NCBI GenBank assembly: GCA_001051155.2 | Contig: JYIP02000001.1 | Span: forward strand, 5,022,001 to 5,086,000 | Length of the DNA: 64,000 nt | Direction: 5' to 3' | From: Chrysoporthe austroafricana | Lineage: Eukaryota > Ascomycota > Sordariomycetes > Diaporthales > Cryphonectriaceae | Shown here: piece after piece, positions 1 through 9,773 of the stretch | Numbering within the stretch: the stretch's first letter is position 1 | How the letters are laid out: each line of letters starts with the position of its first letter | Program-made: the position numbers and the translations under genes | The notes under the pieces: model-generated | The model's database searches: none | What the model saw: the letters and a program-made list of their open reading frames with translations, nothing else | What the model was told of the DNA's origin: nothing

Positions 1-422
1 TGTTGCTCATATTCTTCCTGCTGCTATCGCAATGTAGTATCATGAGGACCCGTAGCCGCCCAAGGTCTTTCTAGTCCGCATAATCCGTCGGAATGGCATT
101 CCGGTCCATCACGCGGCCTCTTTTCTTCTGGCCAAGCTGTCTCATTAGACCCAAATCGCCCTCCAGAGCTCTCTACAGCAGAGAATCCAGTGATTGGTTG
201 CCACGCTCAAACCGTGTGGGGGTGATAACCTCGAGCAGCCCAAGCCAGTGGTCGTCGGCCATCTCTAGCTGAAGATGACCGCCTGTCAACCTAGGCAATG
301 AAATAGACGCCGTCGCTGATAACAATGCGTGCTCCAAACAACAAAACAATGGGCCCCGTCCAGAACGTGCCGTACATGCGAAGACGGGGACCCAAGTCAC
401 CGCCGACCGCACGATGGTATTC
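1..422. other. intergenic, no gene seen
   Basis: No convincing coding region. The short open frames here have no recognisable motif and no splice logic. The stretch probably holds the 3' untranslated region of the minus-strand zinc-finger gene that ends at 423. Confidence 0.4.
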
Positions 423-1197
423 TCAGTTCGCCTGATCAGTCGTAGCCGTTGCAGATTGTTGCGCGTCCGCCTGTGGCGTCTCGCTGTCGTGCGCAGTAGA
501 GTGGCTCGTTCCGGGTCGGCTCAGCGCGCTGCTCCCCGGCCGGCTGGCCGTGAACGACTTGCGCAACTTCCTGGCTCCTTTGCTCGACAACATGCTCTTG
601 ACCCGCCGGAGCCTTGCCCACCTCTCCTTGTCCTTGTCCGCCTCTGCCTTCTCGTCCTCTTCGTCCTCTGCCCCGCCGTCTACAATCGCCGACCCCTCTA
701 GCCCAGGCGTCGCCGCGCGAGGAGAGTCCTGGCGCCTACTCTCGCCCAGCACGGACCTTCTGGGCGTCTGTGGCGGCCCGTCTGTCTTGGCCCCGGTGGC
801 CCTCTTGCTCGGCGTTTCGCGGTCCCGTAGATACGCCTCGTTCTTGAGCACCTGTAACAGCACCTGCCACCCGGCCATCTCTTGCTCCTGGGCGGCCAGT
901 CTCATCCGCCTCTGGGAGCCCGCGTCAGACGAGATCCGCTGGGCCTCGGCGCTCTTCCAGGGGCAGAAGAACCTGTGCTCCCTGGCGGGGTCCAGGTGGT
1001 CCATCGGCGCGGGCACGAGCACCTCGTTCGTCTCCGGGTCGATCTCCTTGCTCTTGAACATCCATAGGCCCAGCCGGCGGAGGCACGTGTGGCACGACGC
1101 GGTGTTGGGCACGGGGCCGATGCGCGGGTTGTCCAGGCCCTGCCAGCCGAGCACGGCCAGGGCCAGGGCGACGCGATTTGGGGCCGACGGCGAGGAA

Positions 1198-1229
<32 letters not shown>

Positions 1230-2147
1230 GACGGTGAAGAAGTCGGGTGGCAGCTGCGACAGGATGACGTCGATATTGAACTTCTCCGGGAGCCGCAGGT
1301 TGAACTCGTAAGGGAGGAAGGCATTCCGGGCGCAGAGCTCGTCGTAGCGCCCCCGTAGGTCCTGTATGGCGCTCTGGCGGTTCGACAGGGACAGGCGCAG
1401 GAGGGAGTCGTCACAGCCGCGCTTCCGCCAGAGGCAGTCCTCCTGGTGCGAGGTGACGATCAGCTCGACGTACTTCTGCACCAGCGCGTCCTCGATCTCG
1501 GAGGGCACGAGCACCGCGACCTCCTTCCCGTCGACGGCCTTCTTGTTGAGCCGCACGACGAGCTCCTTGTTGCACAGCGTGCAGCGGACGCGCTCCTTGC
1601 CGTTGCAGATCCACCCGCGCTTCGCCCACTGCACCTCGCTGACGGCGTCGGGCTTGGGCGTCCAGTCCGTCAGCTCCTGGAAGGTGACCAGGCGCTTGAG
1701 GAGCTCGGCGCGGTCGCCGGGGCAGTACTTGGGCTTGAAGAGGTCCTTCTTCTCGTCCTTGCCGCTCCACTTCCTCAGCACGATGTTCGAGATGGTGGTC
1801 TGGCCGCCGCCGCCACCGACGGACGCGGCGGGGCTGGACGCGGCGAAGCTCTTGGAGGGCGTCGAGTCCGGCAGGCCGAGGCGGCGGCGCTTTGCGAGGA
1901 GGTCGGCGTCGGCCGAGGCGGTCGATCGAGGGGCCGACGAGACCGTGTGCCGCAGCGCCATCGAGTCAGAGCCGGGCGTGCGGGCGGCAGGGGAGGTCGA
2001 ATTCCGGTTTGGCGGAGGGGTCGACGGTGTCGCTGCAGAATCGAGAGGGCGCGCAGTGGCGGCGTCGGGGGCTGGGGAGGATGTTGCTGGCCGGCTGCCG
2101 AAGCCGTTCAGGAGGGCGTTGAGTTTGCGCTTCTTCACGAAATCCAT
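423..2147 (-). CDS. C3HC zinc-finger / Rsm1-like protein (NIPA family)
   Basis: Single-exon gene of 574 codons. After a Ser/Pro/Ala-rich N-terminus (residues ~10-110), residues ~125-270 form a C3HC-type zinc finger: CTLC knuckle, the RGWIC segment and a downstream H-x3-C (HQEDC). A second cysteine/histidine block follows (CHTC ... HRFFCPW, ~370-410), matching the Rsm1-like half of the family. In S. pombe Rsm1 acts in mRNA export, and the animal relative NIPA is an F-box-type protein; which role applies here is inference. A run of about ten prolines (~315-325) is encoded by a (GGC)n tract at 1200-1230 on the plus strand. The C-terminal ~150 residues are acidic/basic low complexity with a probable short coiled coil. 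Start is the first ATG of the frame; stop TGA at 423-425. Confidence 0.85.
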
Positions 2148-2918
2148 GTTTTGCGGCTCCTTGGGCAGGGCGTCCCCTGGGCAACTAAACGATACGTTGT
2201 GTCCAGGGAGGGAGGGATTCGTGGTTGGGAGCGAGTGAGATGGGGGGCCGGTGCCATTCAGTGAGTGGCTGCTATGCTGCTGCTACGCGCTGCGCTAGGC
2301 CTTCAATTAATTAAATGTAACAAAGCAGCCGGCAGGCGGGCTCTGCTCTGCTCTGCTCTCAGAGAGCGCCCAGCCAGGAGGCTGCCCGACATAAAGACCT
2401 AGACGGCGAGCGTCTGACCGTCCAGTCGTCGGAAGGGAACAGACAGAAAGATGCCGTCTGGATTTCGGCTTGAAGTCGGGCATGGTGGTTCCCAGGTGCA
2501 TAATCTCCTGCAGACTAGTCGCTGCTGAGGTGGATCGCATGTCGAGTGATCTGCCCTGGCAGAGGTCATAGCTTCTTTCGCCTCCGCATCACCAGCTCAT
2601 GATACTGCCCATACTGTAAAAGCAGCCAGGTTGATGGTCGTGCTTAATTCCAGGAACCGCATCCTCAAATAGGGAATGGGTGCGCGCGAGAGGAGGCTCT
2701 TGCAGTGGGCGCTCCCAGGCCGGAGAAATCTCTCCGTCTGACATGTATATGCATCCACTCTCGCGCTCCTTTAACACCACCCAGTATCTATGTACTTATC
2801 TGCGCGCTTCTGATATATATCGGGGCCATACGTGCTCTTTGTAGGCAGGGCCCGAGGAAGCTCACTACAGCCTCACCTCTGCGTCCACGGTCCTCAACTC
2901 CAGGATCTATATATCTCA
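2148..2918. other. intergenic between divergent genes
   Basis: Shared upstream region of the minus-strand C3HC gene and the plus-strand beta-lactamase-like gene. It contains a short CTCTG repeat near 2340-2360 and TATATA-like stretches near 2812-2820 and 2908-2914, close to the plus-strand start. No coding region supported. Confidence 0.4.
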
Positions 2919-4998
2919 ATGCAGGCTATCTTCCTCAGCGCGCTGGTGTGTAGCGCTAGCGCTCTATCACAGCAGCCATTAGGTGCAACCGAGCATGATG
3001 CCACACCATCAGGGCCGTTGTCGTCCTCGACACCAGCGTGGGAGGACTACATCAAGGATGTCATGACGAGATGGCACGCGCCAGGGATGGCGGTTGCGGT
3101 GATCAACGGAAGCGACACATGGATCAAAGTGAGCTCTCGGCTTAATGTTCATAGATGCTTCCCAATAGCACCTCCCACCCCCTTCCCTCGCCCCCTTCTC
3201 AGGAGGGGATATATAAGGGGGAGAAGCAACCTTCCCTGCTTAGAAAAGACGTTAATCATTCAGGACACAGGGTTTTGGGATCGCTTCCCTTGAGACGTCA
3301 GAGCCTGTGACGCCTCACACGCTGTTCTGTACTGGAAGCACGACCAAGTCGTTTACTGCGGCTGGCCTGTCCCTGCTCATCGACAACTCGTCTGAATACT
3401 CCGGCATCTCGTGGGAGACGCCCATCTCACACCTGCTGCGTGAGGATTTTGTGCTGAGTGATGAGTGGGCAACTGAGGTGAGCAGCTCCCGTGCCGCATG
3501 ATGAGGGCTCTCTGCTTTGCGCTGGGGCGCTCTCCCACATGGGGATGATCTCTTTATATGAATACGCTGTGCAGACGTGACACTTCTCCTGCAGCACTCT
3601 TGTATTAAAGAGAATCTCTGTGGCTGCATCTGCTCCCTATCCCCCAACCTACAGTTCATCTCGCACCGCACCAGCGACTGATCCCCTCCCTCGCAGCACA
3701 TCACTCTCGAAGATGCCCTGTGCCACCGCACAGGCTACCCGCGGCACGACCTCTCGATACGCAACTCGACGCTCGAGCTCGTCCGCAGCCTGCGGCACCT
3801 CCCGCTCTCCGCGGAGCCGCGGACCAGGTTCCAGTACAACAACATGATGTACGCGGTCGCGGGCCACGCCATCACCAGGCTCACGGGCCGCGACCTGGCC
3901 TCCTTCTTCCACGAGCACCTCTGGGCGCCCATGGGCATGAATGAGACCTTCCTCGACACCGCCGACCCCCGGCTCCCGAGGAGCGGGCTGGCCCCGGCGC
4001 AGAGCTACTGGTGGGCGGGCCCGGCGCGGGCGTACGTGCGGAACCCGAACCTCGACGGGCACCTGGGCGCCGACGCCGCCGCCGGCGCCGTGTACAGCAA
4101 CGTCGTGGACTACGCCAGGTACCTCCGCGTCATGATGGCCGGGGCCTGCCCCGTCTCGGCCGCCGGCCACCGGGAGCTGAGGAGGCCGCGCATGTTCCTA
4201 GACTTCAACAAGGAGATGTTCCTCGGCCCCACGATGGAGACGTACGGGCTGGCCTGGATGGGCGCTGTGTTCGAGGGCGAGCAGGTCTACTGGCACACCG
4301 GCACCGTGAGCACGTTCGTCACGTTCATGATGATGGTCCCGGCAAGGGAGTACGGTATCGTGGTGATGGCGAACTCGAATTCCAAGGTGCGGGAGCTGGT
4401 CACGTACAGGGTGCTGTATGACCTGTTCGGCGTCGAGGAGGGGAGGCGGCCGGACCACGAAGCACTGTATGTTGCGTACCGCTCTCTGGGACATAGAGAA
4501 GATTGGCTAACCTGTCTCAGATTTAAGGAGGAAGAGGAGCTCGCCCAGTGGGCCATCGCGACATGCTCCGAGAGGCTGTATCCGGACCTCCCCAGCCCGC
4601 CGCTACCGCCGTCACTCCTGCTGGCAGACCATAGGGGAACGTACAGCCATCCGGGCTATGGCGATCTCTTCGTCGCCACCGCCTGCGAGGAGGACCACGA
4701 TCTCGCTCCGTCAGCACGAGGCGGCACAGCAGATGAAAAGTGTTCACTGCGCCTGTGGCGGGGCCCTGACGCCCAGGAACAGCTGGTCGGCAGGCTGAAG
4801 CACAAGACGGGCGACTTCTGGCTCACCTACCTCTCCACGGAAGAGCTACCCGACGTGGCCATGGGGTGCGTCCGGACTGAGTTCCGCGTCGGGGCCGGCG
4901 GCCGTGTGACCCATATCGGAGTGGACCTGCGGCTGGAGCAGGAGGATACCCCGTTGGTCTGGTTCGAGAGGCGCGGAGCAGAAACCCCTGAGTCATAA
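2919..4998 (+). CDS. secreted serine beta-lactamase-like hydrolase (class C / S12 type)
   Basis: Four exons: 2919-3128, 3271-3477, 3697-4466, 4521-4998, in phase, 554 residues. The start gives a hydrophobic signal peptide (residues 1-16), so the product is probably secreted. Active-site features of the penicillin-binding/beta-lactamase fold are present: S-T-T-K at 93-96 (nucleophile S93, general base K96), Y-N-N at 186-188 (the YxN motif) and H-T-G at 339-341 (in place of KTG). Introns run GTGAGC...CACAG, GTGAGC...CGCAG and GTATGT...CTCAG; the last is 54 bp and does not break the reading frame, so it is easily missed. The C-terminal ~180 residues are a beta-rich extension. Substrate unknown; fungal relatives include esterases and uncharacterised 'beta-lactamase family proteins'. 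No biosynthetic cluster genes lie nearby. Confidence 0.82.
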
Positions 4999-5039
4999 CA
5001 CAACCTGCCGGGCTAGTTTTTCAACGCATATCGCAGCCG

Positions 5040-5134
5040 TCGGATATGGTGTAGGGGTAACATTCACGACTCTCATGATTGCTTCCAACGGTCAAAGGTC
5101 TCGTGCGCCCGGGGTTCGAATCCCCGTTTCCGAG
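5040..5134 (+). tRNA. tRNA-Glu(CTC) with a 24-nt intron
   Basis: Cloverleaf built by hand. Acceptor TCGGATA pairs with TTTCCGA with one T-T mismatch; D stem GTGT/ACAT; anticodon stem CACGA/TCGTG; T arm cgggg-TTCGAAT-ccccg; discriminator G at 5134. The anticodon CTC is at 5072-5074, and a 24-nt intron (5076-5099) sits at the canonical position one base 3' of the anticodon. The T-loop carries the pol III B box (GGTTCGAATCC). A run of six T follows at 5139-5144. Confidence 0.9.
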
Positions 5135-5138
5135 AAAC

Positions 5139-5144
5139 TTTTTT
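5139..5144 (+). terminator. RNA polymerase III terminator of tRNA-Glu
   Basis: Six consecutive T on the sense strand, five bases after the tRNA discriminator base, as expected for pol III termination. Confidence 0.75.
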
Positions 5145-5285
5145 GTCTTTTGCGCTTTGCTCGCCCGCTCTAATCAGAACAAGCGAGTGGCCCTCCGATG
5201 GTATCAGCTTCTATAATTTTAGTTCTTTGTGCACTTGACTCGCTCAGTGAATGGCCCTCAAGCGGTATCAGCGTCTATATTCTTT
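5144..5285. repeat. degenerate tandem duplication downstream of the tRNA
   Basis: A 33-nt block at 5183-5215 recurs at 5247-5279 with 26 of 33 bases identical, at a 64-nt offset. The flanking ttctttt...gctcg-type sequence also recurs upstream of both copies. A weaker third copy may lie at ~5305-5350. It overlaps the 3' flank of the minus-strand MET22 gene. Confidence 0.6.
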
Positions 5286-5368
5286 TTTATATCTTCAATT
5301 TGTGTGTCGTTCTCGCCCAATACTTTTTAATCAGTGTGATGTCGGGCCACACCGCGTCTATTTGCGTC

Positions 5369-6433
5369 TCATTTGGGACCTAGAACCTCCTGCACAGCCT
5401 TCAGCACCTGGTCATGGTACGGCGCCGGGGCCGCGACCACTCCCTTGTTCGCCGCCAAGGTCCGCCCCAGGCTGAAGTCGAGCCTCTTGCCGTTGACGTC
5501 CGTAACCTGGCCGCCGGCCTCCCGCACGATCAGGTCTCCCGCGGCGTGGTCCCAGATCTTCTCTACGTAGGTCTTGCTCGTCGGCAGCCGCAGGTAGATG
5601 TCCCCGGCGCCGCGCGCGATGGACGCGTACTTGGCCTGCGAGTCCATGCGCACGCTGGGGTTGGTGATGCCGAGCTTCTGGGCGATGAGCGCCGCCTCGT
5701 CCTGGGAGCTGTGGCCGGCCTCGACGCTCTCGCAGAACTTGGCCTCGGACATGGCCTTGATGGGCTTCATGGCGATCTTCTGGCCCTCCTTGAGGGCGCC
5801 GGTGCTGAACGGGCGGCTGGTCGCGCCCTGGCCCTGCACGGCGGAGAAGACGACGCCGTGGCCCTCGTCGGTGGCGTTGGAGCCGATGTCGACGGTCAGC
5901 GGCGCCGCGTCGTCGATGGGCAGGTTGGGGCAGCCGAGGACGCCGACCTTGACGTCGCCGTCAACCATGAGCCCCAGGCACACGGCGTACTGGCCGCCGC
6001 GCAGGAAGCCCTTGGTGCCGTCAATAGGGTCGATGGCCCATATGCGGCCCTTGGCGCCGCCCTTGCTGTTGCCGTTGTCGAGCAGGTCCAGCATAGCGTC
6101 GACGTCCTTGACGGCGCCGCCGAGGGTCGCCTCGGCGGCGGCGTCGTCCAGCTTGGTGGTGCTGACCAGGTCCCAGACGATCTGCTTGAGGTTGGCGTCG
6201 CCGCGCAGCCGCTCGGCCTCCTCCTCGGCGACGATCTCGTCGTCGGGGAAGTTGGCCTTGAGCGCGCTGATGATGAGGATCTGGGCGCCGAAGTCGCCGA
6301 TCGTCACGGGGGACTTGTCGTCCTTGGAGACGGTGCCCTTGGCGCGCTCGTGGAAGACACGCTTGGTCAGGATGGTGGCGCGCTGGACGGCCAGCTGGGC
6401 GACCTCGAGCTCCTTAGCGTAGGCGTTGGCCAT
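5369..6433 (-). CDS. met22: 3'(2'),5'-bisphosphate nucleotidase (MET22/HAL2)
   Basis: 354 residues, close to yeast Hal2/Met22 (~357), and the N-terminus starts where the yeast protein starts. It belongs to the Li+/Na+-sensitive, Mg2+-dependent inositol-monophosphatase-like superfamily. It hydrolyses 3'-phosphoadenosine 5'-phosphate (PAP) and PAPS, protecting sulfate assimilation and RNA exonucleases from PAP; in yeast it sets salt tolerance. Visible motifs: the acidic pair E70/E71, metal-binding D135-P-I-D138-G-T140 and W-D-H-A-A-G-D at 294-300. The stop is TGA at 5369-5371. An in-phase upstream exon at 6550-6813 may add 88 residues with a membrane anchor (separate entry); if so this ATG would be internal or an alternative start. 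Confidence 0.93.
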   Translation of the reverse strand: MANAYAKELEVAQLAVQRATILTKRVFHERAKGTVSKDDKSPVTIGDFGAQILIISALKANFPDDEIVAEEEAERLRGDANLKQIVWDLVSTTKLDDAAAEATLGGAVKDVDAMLDLLDNGNSKGGAKGRIWAIDPIDGTKGFLRGGQYAVCLGLMVDGDVKVGVLGCPNLPIDDAAPLTVDIGSNATDEGHGVVFSAVQGQGATSRPFSTGALKEGQKIAMKPIKAMSEAKFCESVEAGHSSQDEAALIAQKLGITNPSVRMDSQAKYASIARGAGDIYLRLPTSKTYVEKIWDHAAGDLIVREAGGQVTDVNGKRLDFSLGRTLAANKGVVAAPAPYHDQVLKAVQEVLGPK

Positions 6434-6549
6434 CTTGAGCGGCGTGAGTGAGTAGGGATCTCTGAGTGAGGGGAGGGATGGGCGGTGGCAGATGGCAGAG
6501 AGGGGAGAGGTGTGTATGCCGGCGTCTGGTCGTATGTAGCACCGCTCAC

Positions 6550-6813
6550 CTTGTCAGGAGTTGTATGATATCTGTCAAAGTGGTTCTGGCCGACAGCTGT
6601 CTGGGTATGGAGGGGTAAAATGCCCCTCAGTGCCCCTGAATCAGCAAGATTTATACGTGGGCCTGATGACGACGTTCGGGTCCCGAAGTGGTGGAACAGC
6701 GCAGACAGCCGCGGCGCAGCTCTAGACAATAGGGCAGCCACTATGACCGTGACTAGCAAGTACAATAGGAAGTTGAAGCGTCCGTGAGCCCGTCGTGGAT
6801 GTTCGGTGACCAT
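6550..6813 (-). other. candidate upstream exon of MET22 encoding an N-terminal membrane anchor
   Basis: An ATG at 6811-6813 opens 88 codons that end exactly at a GTGAGC donor (6544-6549). The peptide has a basic start (HPRRAHGR) followed by a hydrophobic stretch FNFLLYLLVTVIVAALL, then a polar linker. Splicing to an AAG acceptor directly before the MET22 ATG (intron 6434-6549, 116 bp) keeps the frame and would give a 442-residue anchored or organelle-targeted enzyme. The acceptor is AAG rather than CAG/TAG, but the PTPA gene in this window also needs an AAG acceptor. It could equally be a spliced 5' leader with an upstream ORF. Confidence 0.4.
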
Positions 6814-7484
6814 TTGAGAGTCTGCGAGCCTGTTCAATGAGACTGGAGCGTTGGCCGCCCCAGGATGAGGTGTTGAAAAAGTGGTCCTGCGGCGTGGGGT
6901 TCTTAGCTACCCGGCAGTTTCAATGCAAATCCGCCCGCAGTTGTATTAACACTGCCCTATCATCCTGCCTACATGCCAGTCTCGTGTAGAGTGCGAGTGC
7001 AGAGGTTATCGTTGCGGAAGCCATTGCTCAACACCTACGGGACGTTGGATTTCGAGAACGATGTTGCCGAGTCTTCAGGTCTGCAAAGCACATGCAACAA
7101 CAGTACATCGGGGGATCATGCAGGCTAGGAAGATGCCGTGCATCAGGACCACGGGTGGACGGGGTCGCCAATATCCGGCTTGCATGCGAGCTGACCACCG
7201 TCACGGACATCCGCAGGCATTGAATGCCGCGTTAGTCCTCGGGCTATACGGGAAGTCTCGTGACTCGTGCTTCTGTTCTCCCAAATGGCCAAGACTTCCT
7301 CGACCTTGTCCACAAGACATCGTGTGATATTGTATAGGCCGCAATGAACTGTCCCATCGGAACAGTAGGGCAGGCGATATATGTACATAGGTACACAGGC
7401 CCCAGCCTGCTGCCATCCACTGATACTCCGGCCTCTGTGGGCCAGTAGCCCCCACCCCCCACAACGGCGCGCGGCGCACAGCCC
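6814..7484. other. intergenic, no gene seen
   Basis: Between the MET22 upstream region and the 3' end of the ribosomal protein gene. Only short open frames without motifs; probably the MET22 promoter and the uL6m 3' flank. Confidence 0.35.
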
Positions 7485-8383
7485 TTATTTGATCTTCTTC
7501 TGCTTCAACTTGATAGTCTCGTCATTCACGAAGATGCCCTTCCCCTTGTACGGCTCCGGTACACGCCACCTCCGTATCTCGGCCGCGAATTGCATCACCT
7601 GCTCCCGGTTGATACCCTCCAGCAGGATTCTGGTGGGCTGGGGCGTCGATGCCTTGATACCCGCCGGCACGCCCAAGTCGACAGGGTGCGAGAAGCCAAG
7701 ACGCAGGCAGACGAAGTCTTGGTCCGGGTACTCCTCGAGCTCGCGCCGCTTGTCGATGGAGGCACGGTAGCCGATACCCACGAGGCGGAGCACGGCTGTG
7801 TGGCCCTCTGACACGCCAATTATGTAGCGCTGGATGTAGGCCCATGTGGTGCCTGTAGAGGTGAAAAGAGGTCTGTCAGCGATCCTGCGTGTTGCGTTCT
7901 GTCGGGAGGGGTCTTGTAGAATACGCACCCCACATCGCCTTCTGCTGCTTCTCCGTCCTGTCCTCGATGCCGATGACCAGCCGCCTCGCCTCCGGGTCAT
8001 GGTCGAGTTTCAAGAACAGGGGGACATTGAGATCGAGTTTTCCTGTCGAGTCGCACCACCCGTCAGCCAGGGCGTCCAACGCCAGACGAGCCCACTTGCG
8101 CGCGGGCAAAAGACCTACCCAGCGGTCCGACGACCGACACCGTCCTCCTCGGCGTCTGCTTATAGGTCGTGTAGTCCTTGATTATGTACGGCTCGCCGAT
8201 CGTGAGCTCGACGCCGGGCGGTATCGAGATGGGCGTGCGGCCGAGCTTGGACTGCCGTGAGGCCGCCGCGGAGAACTGTCTTCGGGAGGCGGGAGCGCTG
8301 GCGAGCGCGGGGACGAGGAACGTCGGGAGTGTTGCTATCGGCGAGGAGCATATTGCAGCCCTCGACGCGCTTGGGGAGAGCAT
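7485..8383 (-). CDS. mrpl6: mitochondrial ribosomal protein uL6m (L6)
   Basis: Three exons on the minus strand: 8383-8119, 8042-7929, 7852-7485; 248 residues, phases consistent, both introns 76 bp (GTAGGT...ACAG and GTGCGT...ACAG). The first ~43 residues are Ser/Ala/Arg-rich without acidic residues, a typical mitochondrial presequence. The mature part starts SKLGRTPISIPPGV, the conserved L6 N-terminus. The C-terminal half carries the second L6 domain with Y-R-A (GIGYRA) and the LRLGFSHPV and EPYKGKGI segments that define bacterial/organellar L6. It binds 23S-type rRNA near the sarcin-ricin loop in the large subunit of the mitoribosome. The C-terminus is Lys-rich. Confidence 0.93.
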
Positions 8384-8459
8384 GACGTGAGACTGTGGCG
8401 GACGAGGGCAGTCTTGGACCAGCTACGTCGCGCGTTGGTACCCGTGATGCGATTCGCAT

Positions 8460-9266
8460 GGAGCTCGAAAATTGACGGAGCGCAGATTACATAAGCTCTG
8501 TGTCGGCGGCCCGGGGTGACCGCGTGGGTTGTCTGCAGGGCCTATATTACATAATCTGGCAATAGAACCTAACCACGCCTGCTCCCGTTGAGAGATCTAT
8601 CTGAACCTTCCCACTAAAGGGTCACTTCTACAGCCGCTGAGCTGCCTTGATAATTCCCTCGAACCTGCACTATAAGCCGCGTCAAGGCGAAAACCAAGTC
8701 CAGAATCCGGTCTTGGATTACATCGAGATTATGAATCCGAAGACATTAGTATGATTACTCGCGGGTAATTCAACGGAGCCCGACAGGATCTTTGGAATTG
8801 CCGGCGCGATCAAGAGCTCAATAACATGTGGCATTCGATTGTGAACAGGAATCTGTTCATGATGCCACTCCATCCCTTAAATATGAAGGGAACTCCTCCA
8901 TCTCCAAGTGAGTCGTGAACGTACCACGACATGACAATGCTGAGCCTATTCTCAATGTTCCAGTCTTGCGTGCCGTACATTGCCAACTATCAGACAGCCA
9001 TACCGTGACCGTGCTAAGTCGCTAATTTCGCGTCAGAGGGACTTTACTCACCGCGAGTTCTAGTCGCAAATCCTTTCTCAAATTAAGATGTTTCCTCAGG
9101 CAAGATCTCATACCATTACGCTCATAATTAGCGGGAGGATAATCAACTGAAATGAAAGATCATGCGATTCTCCTAGCACGATTCAACTCATTTACTCACT
9201 TTTACGAGTGTCCGTATCAAAGGCGTGAGGGAAAGCCATCACAGCCCTCACCTTGTTCTTTTCCAG
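8460..9266. other. gene-poor, lower-GC stretch
   Basis: Visibly more AT-rich than the neighbouring genes, with no open frame of note. It contains the imperfect hairpin at 8828-8868. It could be a decayed element or ordinary intergenic DNA; I found no terminal repeats. Confidence 0.35.
8828..8868. repeat. imperfect nested inverted repeat (hairpin)
   Basis: Outer arms GTGGCAT (8828-8834) and ATGCCAC (8862-8868), and inner arms TGAACAG (8842-8848) and CTGTTCA (8853-8859), both perfect 7-bp inverted repeats sharing one axis with a 4-nt loop. The bulge between the arms is asymmetric (7 against 2 nt). Confidence 0.5.
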
Positions 9267-9473
9267 TAGATGATAGGTGTGCTCTTGGCCTTGCTTCGAG
9301 TGATGCTTGCGATTTTGCGCGACACATTTGGGGACTTGACTGGTTGGGGGCTGCTCAAAGCTGTAAAGCTGCTTGCCGAGACTCCAGCCGGTGAACTTTT
9401 GTCAGTGTTATTACTGTCAAGTTTGCTGCTGAAACTGCTGAATGCCATCATTTATCTCGTGACTTGTGCCAAC
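9267..9473 (+). other. candidate unannotated exon (hydrophobic 68-codon ORF)
   Basis: Bounded by a strong acceptor-like pyrimidine tract (ttgttcttttccag ending at 9266) and a consensus GTAAGT donor at 9474. An ATG at 9270 opens 68 codons up to the donor, giving a Leu/Val-rich hydrophobic peptide with two possible membrane segments. It could be a 5' leader exon of the KAR5 gene 300 bp downstream or part of a small gene. The opposite strand has a Ser-rich frame, so the coding sense is uncertain. Confidence 0.25.
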
Positions 9474-9773
9474 GTAAGTTTGCAAAGTGGGTTTGGAGAA
9501 GTTAGAGGGGATGGCTCTCAAGTCTCCTACCTTCTCTCCAAGCTACAGTCGAGTGTCTGCCGCCATTTCCCTCCCCACCCTTGCCTTAATTTCTCCTTCT
9601 CGATCAAACCCATTTCGAGAGTCAACCCAAGAAACCCTGAAGTCATCACTTAACCACCGTTACATCCGTCAACACTCTCGATTTGGGTTTGATCTTGCCC
9701 TCCTCATTCGTTTTTTTGTCTTCTGCAACGTCCTCCCACGTCCTTAGCGGCTTGACGGCCCCTCAACGCCATC

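Noticed and set aside
8460..9266. Transposon remnant suspected from lower GC
   Set aside because: No terminal inverted or direct repeats and no transposase motif could be found; only a small hairpin.
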